Assembly: GCA_934047225.1 (NCBI GenBank)
Contig: OW203988.1
Coordinates: 9,086,229-9,150,228, forward strand
Origin: Ypsolopha sequella
Taxonomy: Eukaryota > Arthropoda > Insecta > Lepidoptera > Ypsolophidae
Length of the DNA: 64,000 bases
Direction: 5' to 3'
Each line of letters starts with the position of its first letter. Position 1 is the first letter of the stretch. The position numbers were made by a program, and so were the translations under genes. Below, in pieces: positions 45,278 to 54,611 of the stretch. The notes under the pieces are model-generated. The model was not told the DNA's origin, did no database searches, and saw nothing but the letters and a program-made list of their open reading frames with translations.

Positions 45278-47340
45278 TATATCAGCTTGTATTTAGCGCA
45301 TCGACCGCCTTATCAGCTCCGGACATCCAAGGCCATTGCCGATGGTAATCAGAAAGAAAGCGGAGGGCTTTGCTCGAAGGGGAGCGTCTTATCTGGTGAA
45401 CCACGCGTCCATTACCGATGCTTGATTGAGATACTTCTTATCTTGTACTTAGTGTCATATGAAACTCCATAAATGTTAATACTCATGTCATCCAAAGATT
45501 TCAAAAGCTTAGATGAGCCCTGGCATCTAAAATCTATTGCATTATCTTTGAATGCGTGAGTTAACATAATGCCGACGCGGGCACACTTATGAGTGGACAA
45601 TCTGTCTACCTACGGTCAGCAAACTGATCAGACTACTAAAGTCGTAAAAATTCAAAACTTTAAGTGCACTTAAGGCGATTACCGTCGCCAAATTAGCAGC
45701 TCGATGTTTATCTGTATGAATATCGACGGAAACGACATTGAAATAACGTTCAAATCAGTGCACAATGCGTGGTGGCTGTTACGACGCTCGCTGCGTCCTT
45801 GAAAGGGCAAAATAGGAGAAAATAATACTTTTCACATGGGCGTCATTGTTCGATTGAATAATTCTATGGTATATTTATAGCTATCAAGTTTATCTATTTA
45901 TCAAAGCATAAATGAATTAAATCACCTAAGCCGCTTGGTAGCAGTAGGAAATTTAAGCCAAAAAACACCATTCAGTTGAAACAATTTTTCATATAGAAGT
46001 TTTGGTGGTACGAAAAAGAAAAATGTTGCATATGTTGTCCTAGAGTTGATAATCCATAATAAATTTTTTCAATATTTTTGGTTTGGCCATAAAAGAGGAG
46101 TAGGCTTTAGAAAGTACGTCCAATTGGCGGTATTAAGGGCCTTAAGGCATCCAACTATCACTGTGTTCAGATAAGCACTGATTCCAAACGTGTGAGCATC
46201 ACCCATTTAAAGGTGGAAACATTTTGGTGCTGTCATACTACAGTAAGGGCTTATCTTTACTTTTGAAATCTTTGATGTCATCGACATTCCGAAACATTTA
46301 CAGACTACTTTGCAATGGCTCCGGCACAGAATGACCCCATCCTATAATGTCCACATTCAATATTTTCCTCATCTCATAAAACCAATTTTTAAAACTCTTT
46401 ATTTTGAAATTACTGTATCTTAATTATGTCCTCTTTTCAAAATGTCTCCATCAGTAAAAAAAAACCTAAAATGTTGAAAGATGTCAAAAGTGACAGACGT
46501 CAAAGTGATAGACAAGCTTCTATTCTGCTTACAACTTATTTTTACCTCGATTGGCGTACACTTTTTCTAAAGAAGGGCCACTGAGTGATGGCACTTATGA
46601 CAGCTGCATTTAGTGATGAGGTACATTTAAAATTTCGGTTAAAAATAAAAATCAAGTGAGGTTTACTCAACATTAGACACGTCATTCAACATTCAACATA
46701 ATGATACAAAAGGAAAATGTGCTAAAACCAGAGGCGTAGCTATCGGAGGGCTATGCGGTGTAGTGCCCGAGGCCCCCAAGAGATGTTTAAATATCTAAAT
46801 CGAAAAAAGTATTTTACTATCATTTATTTTCGTTTAGTTTAACTTCGTCATTGTTTTGTTTTTAATTAAATATTATTGCGTAACTTGGCGACCTCAAACA
46901 CGACCTATAGAAAAAGGAGAAACTTTAAAAAAAAAATCTTTGATTCTATACGAATTCTATTGCACAATAAAGCAACATTAAAATCGAAAAATAATAACCG
47001 AAACAAGTAGTACATCACTATCAATTTAATACATTTATTACATTTTTTAATTCAAACTTGCTTATAAATAATTACGATACTTTGTAGGCATTTAAACGTC
47101 ATAGGCGCCATCATTCAGTGGCTCTACTGTAATCGTTCATGCCGTAACGAGAAAGACAACGAAATTTTGCTATTGCTACGAAGTTCATGCTTTGCTACGC
47201 CGTAGCAAATGTCGGAAACGAATGAATGCGGCATTTGGCAGGCAAATCGTAAAATTCCGCATTTTACAGCGTTGTCAATTTCAACACGCTTACTGTTTTG
47301 CAATTTGCCGTTCGGCAAATTGTAAAATGCCTGCTGTTTT
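45278..47340. other. Unassigned DNA
   Basis: No gene supported. The frame at 45287-45472 has no known motif. A patch near 46195-46250 (CCATTTAAAGGTGGAAACAT, TTTGGTGCTGTC) is faintly reminiscent of a Tc1-type transposase block, but no run of residues supports it. Confidence 0.3.
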
Positions 47341-47490
47341 GTCATTTTCTAAAAAGCCGAAATAGAAAGTCTTTCACCAAAAAGCGAAAAATAGGTGCGA
47401 CGACGAGGGTAGCGACATGTACATCATAGTGGGAGCCGAGTTATTCTAAGGAGCCGAGTGAGGCTGATCGGAGCGAGGCGCCCCTCAATA
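47341..47490. repeat. GAGCG-rich repeat, degraded copy
   Basis: AGTCTTTCACCAAAAAGCG, GGTGCGACGACGAGGGTAGC, GGGAGCCGAG and GAGTGAGG follow the same order as 5322-5490. Just upstream, 47230-47345 holds small palindromes (TTTGCCGTTCGGCAAA). Confidence 0.5.
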
Positions 47491-47769
47491 GTTCGAACAG
47501 AATTACTATATACCGAGGCTAATTATAAAATGCCGAATGGTACTATATGACAGAGATTCGTCAAATTGCAAAACAGCGAGCGTTTAGAAACTGACCGAAT
47601 TTTACTATTTGCCCACGACATAAATACAAGGTGCACCGAAAACATTATTTATAACTCAAACAAATTGAAATACTATTCATTCGAAATCATATATTATAAA
47701 GCACTTAAATAAAATCGTTGTATTAATTGCGTTAAGCCATCGCTAGGCAGACACAATTTTAAGAAGAAA

Positions 47770-47871
47770 AGATAAATATTTTCTAAAAAAAATCCTCGGT
47801 CTAGGATTTGACCCTGCTACCTCTAGCTTACAAGGCAAATGCTCTCCTAACTGATAGAGCTACCGAGACTC
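47770..47871 (-). repeat. tRNA-like SINE head, second family, copy 2
   Basis: The minus strand reads GTCTCGGTAGCTCTATCAGT (A box), AGCATTTGCCTTGTAAGCTA, GAGGTAGCAGGGTCAAATCC (B box), TAGACCGAGG, then an A/T run and AATATTTATC. Same layout as 29455-29540. Confidence 0.65.
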
Positions 47872-49195
47872 TTTCACAAAACCTACTTAAATCAAAACCT
47901 ATAACACTTACATATTCTATTTCTCAGTCCGTGACTTTTCACACCATATCTCATTACAGGAGGCAAGCCACAAAGCGATCTCATTGCCAGCGTTTCACTT
48001 TACACTTCCTGCCCATTCGTGTGCAATCTGTAGTGTGCAAATCCGTTAATCTTGTTTGGAGGGTAGTCTCGAAGCCACGTGGCGCCACGTGGCGGGAAAT
48101 CGAACTAATCTTGCGTCGGCGGCCATCGCGCGTGCGCTACGCCGATAACGCCAAGAAACTGCCATTCATTCCCGCGCTTTTGTCGCAAACAATCACTTAT
48201 TTATTTATGATATTGTGCTACTATTCAACCTGCCACCCTTCTAATCTGAGACTGAGTTAAGGCGGCTTCCATCCACATCGCTGGAGTATTTAGAACGCAT
48301 AGACTGTATTTATTACTTGAGCTAGATGTAGTAACAACAAAAGCTATAATGCTTCCGTTTTCATAAACCCTATGCAGTAAAAGACGATTTAAATATTAAC
48401 AAAACCAAAAAATTACAGAAATTATGATTTTATTACAGAGATAACTTAGAAACAATAAATTATGCATATGTAGGTATGCAAAACAATTTATATATGAAGG
48501 GTAAGCGGGAAGAAAGGTCATTGTCAGTTTTTGTCACAAATTGAGTTAATAGCGCCATTTTTTAAATATCTGGAGAACAATGATTGAGCAAAAAATAACT
48601 AGAAAAAAATAACACAGACCACAGAATATTCGCTTTTAAAAATATTCCCTATTCAAGAAGCTTAAAAGCCGAACGTAAAAAAAAAAATAAAAATTGTCTA
48701 TCAGCTATAGGCTGATAGTAAAGTTTGCTTTTGAAGAAAAAAAAAACGGTGCTTACAATAAGTAACTGTCATTACAATAACTGCCCACTAAGAGTTCTTA
48801 AATAATAACGTTAGCAAGTTTTTTTTACTTATTTCAAAACTACCTTCTGTTGACTGTGATCCCTCTTCCCGCTTACCCTGCATAAGAATTTTTCTCAAAC
48901 AACCGTTGTAATACGATCATAATTTGAAAAACCCTGTTCGAGATAAATTGAAATCCTAGTATTGGTGAAAAATAACCCATTAGTGGCCGGCAATATTAGT
49001 ATGAAACTCCCTTGGACAAGAAAAATCCATATCTGTCGTGTTATCATGCCGGCAATTTATCATTATGAAAATCCATAACTGTCGTGTTATTTGAATAAGG
49101 AGTGAGGTTTTGTTACGTTTACTCACCAGCAATTTCAATGTGCAAAGAGGTTTTATTAATGTTACTAGCTGAATAGAAATGAGGTAACACAAAAT
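47872..49195. other. Unassigned DNA
   Basis: The longest plus frame of the area (47808-48260, 150 codons) starts inside the SINE head and shows no domain. A small hairpin, CTATCAGC / GCTGATAG, lies at 48698-48719. Confidence 0.35.
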
Positions 49196-49700
49196 AAAAA
49201 GCGGCCAAGTGCGACTCGGACTCGCGCATGAAGGGTTCACAATTCAGCAACCTCTAAGTAGGGAAACCTAATTTTTATTATACCCCCATCTCTGCCATTA
49301 TACCAACCCCATATCTCGGCAACCCCTTGACTGACTTGGCTCATGTTCAAACCTAAAAAAATATTTTTGTCTCATTTACTCGCCTACCAAATTTCATGAC
49401 TTTCCGATCAACGATATTCGAGTTATCGTCGAACAAAAATTCATACTTACCAAAGCCCGCCAGACTGTTCAAGTAGACTCAGAGAGAACTTCGCTCGCTT
49501 CGCTCGCTCATTCAATAATAAGGTCACGTTTATTCAAGTCGCATGATAATCGTATATGCCAAATGCATAAGTACCTACTGAGCCACGTTCATAATTTAGA
49601 GGTCGCGACACGGGTTCTAATGCCATCTGTGTCACACGCGTTGAAATTTGTATACGCTATCCTGCTGTCAGTGTTGAAACCTGACGAACTTGGCCGTTTT
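49196..49700. repeat. Fragment of the GGCCAAGTGCGACTC repeat
   Basis: Begins AAGCGGCCAAGTGCGACTCG, CGCATGAAGGGTTC and ends GACGAACTTGGCCGTTTTTT, an inverted end. Between them AAATTTCATGACTTTCCGATCA occurs, typical of this repeat class. The segment at about 49590-49690 (GACACGGGTTCTAATG, ACGCTATCCTGCTGTCAGTG) is repeated in inverted orientation at about 60840-60930. Confidence 0.5.
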
Positions 49701-50613
49701 TTTATAAGCAATCACACATCACAATCAGTATAATGTCTAAAATTCTCAAGTGACGTCATATAGGACAATTCTTTAAAAAATAATGGTTAATTTATATACC
49801 AAAATAATGAAAACTATGTCCAAAAATAGCGCATGTTCTCTAAATAAGAAATAAATAAAAAAAATCTTTTTGAAATTAAGCTATGGGAATTCATTCAAAT
49901 TCATTTATGGGAACATCATCGATCGTTAGATTTAGAAGCTCCCTGCTACGACAAGCTCCATGAACTCCAAAAATCAAAATTATGCGAAGATACTCTTATT
50001 TCCGCGGGAGATGCACGTTCAACCTTCCCCTCTAGCACCTATCTCAGAGGGGGTCACCTCATGTTAATCGGGCTAACTCAGCTCAGAACAACCCAAGGAT
50101 CAACTGTGCAAAACGGCGTCTTCCTACACAAAGTCGCAAGGGGTCCCATACAGGGGTATTTCAAGCAGTAGGAGTCCCGTTTGTCATCCTTCGAGTACGG
50201 AACCATAAAATACTTTTGACAATGTACCTACTAGACCGCAGTTGTTCGTTTTCTACTAAAAAAGTAGATGGCGCTACTTGCATATTACATCGCGATATCG
50301 TTTGATCATCTTCAAAATACACACATACAAACATGTAGGTAAGAAGACAAGCTAACATAGATAAATATATTTTTTGGAAGGATTTCTCCTTTAAGAGGAT
50401 CCTGGTGTCAGATTCAGAGTTGGTAATAGGGTTTCCGTAGTACCTAAAAGGTAGAAGATAAACTACGCCAACATGGCCCGCCCCCCCAAATTCTACTCAC
50501 CTCCCCGCGCGAGATTATCGTCCCCTGCGGTCCCCCGCAAGTTAGTGGCAAATCTGGTGGCACGCAGAGCTCGAGTACCACTCGTTTTATTACGATACTG
50601 ATTTTTAATTAAT

Positions 50614-50709
50614 ATGGTTCGTTTTTGTGGTGTTTATGGATGCATTGAAAACGGAGCAGAAATAAAGAACGGAATTTTTTTTAATTTCCTGCCGATGAAC
50701 TAAAGCAAG
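50614..50709 (+). pseudogene. THAP-domain first exon, frameshifted, copy A
   Basis: ATG at 50614 opens MVRFCGVYGCIENGAEIKNG followed by IFF, with the C-x4-C zinc pair of THAP fingers at residues 5 and 10. At an 8-T run (50677-50684) the frame slips by one: the next block is readable only in another frame, as FPADELKQ, which fits the conserved (F)P.D position of THAP domains. A plausible splice donor follows (AAG then GTATTT at 50710). The second exon with Trp and C-x2-H was not found downstream. A GC-rich, promoter-like segment (CCCCGCGCGA, GGTCCCCCGC) sits about 100 bp upstream in both copies. Confidence 0.7.
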
Positions 50710-51424
50710 GTATTTTCTTTTATTTATTGGTTTAGGACGTTAACTGCAACTCTCAAACAGTTGTCAAACAGTTGGTAAGAATTTCAATATTAAGTTGAAA
50801 TTTTAAAAATCGAATGATTTTGTGTGACCGTTCGAGCTGAGCAAAGGAGACGGTCAGTTCCCCATAAGCAAAATGCCTTAAGAGAGTACACAAATATATT
50901 GTGGTCAATGATAAAGAACAAATTCAAAATAACACGGTTTGACTATCCATTTAAAACGGACACCATCTTTTAATAACTTTTTATGATAAATCGTTTTTAT
51001 TTTGAGGTTATTTTCATATGGCATTTCGAAAATAAACTTAAGCGCGTTTGAAACGTTCATAGTTGTAACAATGTTTCATGATGATTCTGATATATTTAAA
51101 AGGGTCATGCTCGAATGTCGGTCGTAATGTAATTTCTATAAAAATCCAGAAGAAAAGCATGAATCGTGAAATAAAAAGCTGAGACTGCCGATTGCGTCAC
51201 GCATGACCCTCTCTATCAAAGCACGCTGGAAGCGTAGTTTGTGGACTACTTGGTAGATGGTGCGCTTTCGTTTCGTTCGGTTTTCGCTCTCATTTATTAT
51301 TTTAATATCTTTGTCCGTGTTATTATGAAAGTGAAACTAGCTACGAATAAATCTAACAAAAATTATAGTATAAATTTATTTCATGTACGCGGTTAAGGTT
51401 GATTCTGACCGTCTCCTTTCAACA

Positions 51425-51620
51425 TGTCCTAAAAAATGTGTATTTGTGCCCGAAGTATGGCGATATGGCTCACCACCCATCACGTTGGGACGTAATATTT
51501 GTAGGTGAAATGCGGGTGTACCGAGTGTGGATTGTGACTTGCATTTCAAAGTTCACACTCGGAACACCTCTAACACCCCTTCGAGCATTTGATTCAAGTC
51601 GTGACGATGTATATATTTTT
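51425..51620 (+). repeat. SINE body inside THAP composite A
   Basis: TGTCCTAAAAAATGTGTATT, TTGTGCCCGAAGTATGGCG, CACCCATCACGTTGGGACGT, GTTCACACTCGGAACACCTC, GTCGTGACGATGTATATA. It lies at the same place as the SINE in copy B, so it was present in their common ancestor. The head is lost here. Confidence 0.8.
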
Positions 51621-51944
51621 AATACAAATTAATCCATGGTGAACCAGAACTAGGACCTTGGGATTAACCATGCTAAAGTTTAGGAAGAGAAACATATAAG
51701 TTGCTGAGTATAAATGTTGTCCCTCTCGGTCGACGACGCTCACACGCTTGCTGCCAGCCCTAGACTAGCTCACGCACACACACAAGCGTGTGCGGAGAAG
51801 CCAGTGCGCCGGCGTGAGGGTGTAGGTAAATAACTTGAGCACTCAGTATGGAGTGTCGGGGGTGTGCCAATGTACTCTTTGATCCAGACTATTATAGTTA
51901 TGGAGCACAGGTATCTAAATAAAAACAGTCGCGTGGGAATTTTG

Positions 51945-52210
51945 AAAATATTAACGTTTATAAAATTTTTTGCTTTGTATACGTTAGTCATTGGAAGATT
52001 ACGAGTAAGTTGACGTAGGTATCCTACCTGGAGGAGCCCAAACTTGGTGTGTTTAGAACATGTTTTCTTTTTTTTTGGCAGAAATGTAGTGATGTAGTAC
52101 ATTTTTACAATTAGCTCCTAAAGCCGATATAGATTTCAGAAAAAGAATCAAAATTTCCATGCAAAAAAATTATGACGTCATGCTTACACTGCTGGCTAGG
52201 TCAAACTTTT
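51945..52210 (+). repeat. Interspersed repeat with CTACCTGGAGGAGCCC, copy 2
   Basis: Collinear with 44227-44530: AATATTAACGTTTATAAA, CTACCTGGAGGAGCCCAAAC, TTGGTGTGT, AGTGATGTAG, TTATGACGTCATG. Confidence 0.65.
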
Positions 52211-52359
52211 AGACAAAACACCTGGTAGTACACGATTCTTTTGCTCATTTCCTATCCATTGCCACCAATCATAAACTTGCTTCATTCTTCATAACTACAG
52301 GTTTGCCTTTTTGTGTATTATTTTATTTCTTACTACCTTGTTCGTGCGCTAAATATGAT

Positions 52360-52691
52360 TTTACGTGAACTGACAGGACAGCGACTTAGACAGGGCCACA
52401 AAAGGGACAGGACAAACCCTTTATACAAATATTTTAAACTTCAGACTGGGCTTTATGTGCTTAGTCCCTTTGCCTTCCCACTTGCCGGGAAAATAAAACG
52501 AAAAAAAAATGGAAAAAAGCGCGAAGAGCAAACGACGTCAATTTTGGTTTTATACAAAAAAAGAAAGCATTTTGGATGCTTCGATCAACAAAAGTAACAA
52601 AATATTGTATGTTAAAATTGCCGCAACCAGAACAGTGTGGATAGAAGTAAAGGCTGTGCCTTCTCGTGTGTTTTTGTAACCCTATAATACA
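52360..52691 (+). repeat. GACAGGACA / AAAGCGCGAAG repeat, copy 1
   Basis: AACTGACAGGACAGCGACTTA, TTAGTCCCTTTGCCTTCCCA, ATGGAAAAAAGCGCGAAGAG, GCATTTTGGATGCTTCGATC, AACCAGAACAGTGTGG, GGCTGTGCCTTCTCGTGTG. Other copies are at 58716-58800 (start only), 61230-61430 (3' part) and 63653-64000. The copia element is inserted at its right edge. Confidence 0.65.
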
Positions 52692-52696
52692 TTTTC

Positions 52697-52884
52697 TATT
52701 AGGTATTATTATGGAATGATAGGCACTAATAACTTCACGGGTACATATTTATTCAGTTAAACAAATTATGTGGCTATTTGTTTGTAGCCATATTTTTCAA
52801 GGACAAGCGGAAGCAGAGAGATATACCAAAGACTACATAGACGTTGGGTGTGTTCGAGAGACGTGCATAATAAATATCTTAACA
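52697..52884 (-). repeat. 3' LTR of the copia element
   Basis: 188 bp, identical to 58527-58714. The left flank TTTTC is the target duplication. The adjoining C-run on the plus strand is the polypurine tract of the element. Confidence 0.96.
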
Positions 52885-52894
52885 CCCCCCTTCA
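52885..52894 (-). other. Polypurine tract of the copia element
   Basis: The minus strand reads GAAGGGGGG directly before the 3' LTR, the position where plus-strand DNA synthesis of LTR elements is primed. Confidence 0.85.
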
Positions 52895-53213
52895 ATATTA
52901 AATTTTCAATTTGATATTGCATACATGTTAAAGAGCACTTTAAAAGAAATATTAACAATAAGCCAGTTTTAACATTAAGTTAATATTCTAAATTATTTAT
53001 GTTTTAATTTTATTTTATTACATACTATAACCAGAGAATATAAAGTATTACTACGTAAAGAAGCGACACTCACCTCCCCGCGCGAATTTAACGGCCCCCG
53101 CGGTCCCCCGCAAGTTAGTGGAAATCTGGAGTCAGGCAGAGCTCGATTACCACTCGTTTGCTGCGCGCGTGTTTTGTTACAAAGTTTTATCACGATACTG
53201 ATTTTTAATCAGT

Positions 53214-53248
53214 ATGGTGCGTTATTGCAGTGTTTATGGATGCCTGGA
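53214..53248 (+). pseudogene. THAP first exon remnant, copy B
   Basis: MVRYCSVYGCLEN keeps the C-x4-C pair and the THAP start seen in copy A (MVRFCGVYGCIEN); similarity ends at about 53248. The shared 5' leader ATCACGATACTGATTTTTAA precedes the ATG in both copies. Confidence 0.65.
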
Positions 53249-53454
53249 AAACTTTTTTTCAAAAATTAGAATTGCGTGATCAAACCTTACAATTTCGTTC
53301 AGTAACGCATTTGGAACAATAAAATCAGTATTTATAACTTTCCATGTTTTGACAAGTTTTCATTTTTTTTCCAAAATTATGTTTGAGTAGTTGTTAATTA
53401 TATGATGATCATTTATGCATACGAAACTATATAGGTACCTACTAAGCTTAGGCA

Positions 53455-53457
<3 letters not shown>

Positions 53458-53498
<41 letters not shown>
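53458..53498. repeat. (TA)n microsatellite
   Basis: About 20 TA units inside composite B. Confidence 0.95.
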
Positions 53499-53501
<3 letters not shown>

Positions 53502-53516
53502 CTTTTAAAGTAACGA

Positions 53517-53889
53517 AAAAGCAGCGGTAACTCAGGGGTAGAACGCTGGCCTCTTAATCTTGAGATTAAGGTTCGATCTCCGGTCGGGCATGCACCAATG
53601 AGTTCTTCGGAATTTACATAATGTGCATAGTATTTGCTAATAGGTACTTACCACTTGTGAACAGTGAAGGAAAACATAGTAAGGAAACCTGCATGCCCTA
53701 AAAAGAGTGTATTTGTGCCCGAAGAACGATGATAGGGCTCACCACCCATCACGTTGGGACGTAATATTTGCAGGTGAAACGCGGGTTTACCGAGTGTGGG
53801 TGGACTGTGACTTGCATTTCAAAGTTCACACTCGGAACACATCCGACACCCCCCGGGGCATTCAGGTCGTAACGATTTATATACATATA
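53517..53889 (+). repeat. tRNA-headed SINE, complete, inside composite B
   Basis: Head: GCGGTAACTCAGGGGTAGAA (A box), GGTTCGATCTCCGGTCGGGC (B box). Then ATGCACCAATGAGTTC, a linker, TGTGCCCGAAGAACGATGA, CATCACGTTGGGACGTAATA, GTTCACACTCGGAACACATC and GGTCGTAACGATTTATATAC. This is the best full-length reference for the family in this window. Confidence 0.85.
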
Positions 53890-54164
53890 TAAGGTTAAAT
53901 AACATTATTTGGCGAAACTCAAAACAAAGGTAGTACTAGCAAAGTACTAGTCTATATGGACAACTGTTTGTATGGGAGCTAAGCGAAATTCTTAACTTTT
54001 TTTCACTTCCTCCTATACAAATTGCTCCGATCAGCTGACTCGTCCAGTATGGAAAGGTGAAAACGAATTTTAAGAATTTTTCACTATCCTATTAAAAAAA
54101 GTTATTCATATGGACATGTTCTACATATGTTTCAAATTTCGCCAACTAATTGAATTTAACCTTG
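53890..54164. mobile_element. MITE, AAGGTTAAAT family (275 bp)
   Basis: TA flanks (53888-53889, 54165-54166), arms (T/C)AAGGTTAAAT...TTGGCGAAA and complement. The core TGCTCCGATCAGCTGACTC, AGTATGGAAAGGTGAA matches the core of the MITE at 44748-45009 although the arms differ. A TA microsatellite follows at 54165-54186. Confidence 0.85.
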
Positions 54165-54611
54165 TATATATATATATATATATATACATATATTTTTTTA
54201 ATACTGATTAATCCACGTGGAACCAGAAATTGGACTACGCTAAAATTTAGGAAGAGAATCACATAATTTGCTGACTTATATTGTGTCCCTCTCGGGCGAC
54301 AACGCTCACACGATTGCTGCCAGCCCTAGACTAGCTCACGCACACACACAAGCGTGTGCAGACAAGCCAGATGCGCGCGTGAGAGTGTAGGTAAATAACT
54401 TGAGCCTTGACTATGAAGTGACGGGGGTGTGCTATAACAATCATGTTCATTAACCATTTACACTTACAATTTTACTTATCATCCATTTAACTTAATCCTT
54501 GTTACAGTTTCTTTATGTCCATTTAATTTACTCCTTGTTACATTTTGTTGTTTAAACAGTAAATTTAATTATTAAACAATTTTAAGAGTTTAATTTTAGT
54601 ATCAATCATCC

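Larger units (their letters stand above)
50487..51866 (+). mobile_element. THAP-exon composite, copy A
   Basis: About 1.37 kb, collinear at both ends with copy B (53032-54431): 5' ACTCACCTCCCCGCGCGA, CGGTCCCCCGCAAGTTAGTG, CAGAGCTCGA; 3' CCAGCCCTAGACTAGCTCAC, GCACACACACAAGCGTGTGC, TAGGTAAATAACTTGAGC and GTGTCGGGGGTGTG. It contains a THAP first exon (50614-50709) and, in the shared position, a SINE body (51425-51620). The left end is set by similarity only and no target duplication was found for this copy. Class unknown. Confidence 0.7.
53032..54431 (+). mobile_element. THAP-exon composite, copy B, nested in copia
   Basis: CTATAAC at 53025-53031 and 54432-54438 is a likely 7-bp target duplication, placing this 1.4 kb block as an insertion in the copia 3' untranslated region. 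It starts CAGAGAATATAAAG and ends AGTGACGGGGGTGTG; these are not inverted repeats of one another. Inside, in order: the GC-rich segment and truncated THAP exon (53214-53248), a (TA)n run (53458-53498), a complete SINE (53517-53889) and a MITE (53890-54164) that interrupts the SINE's tail. The last 240 bp match copy A. Confidence 0.75.

Noticed and set aside
46120..46330. Possible Tc1-type transposase remnant
   Set aside because: Only a faint resemblance around a KGGN-like block; no continuous frame or inverted ends.
47808..48260. 150-codon open frame
   Set aside because: It begins inside a tRNA-like SINE head and shows no domain, composition or context of a gene.
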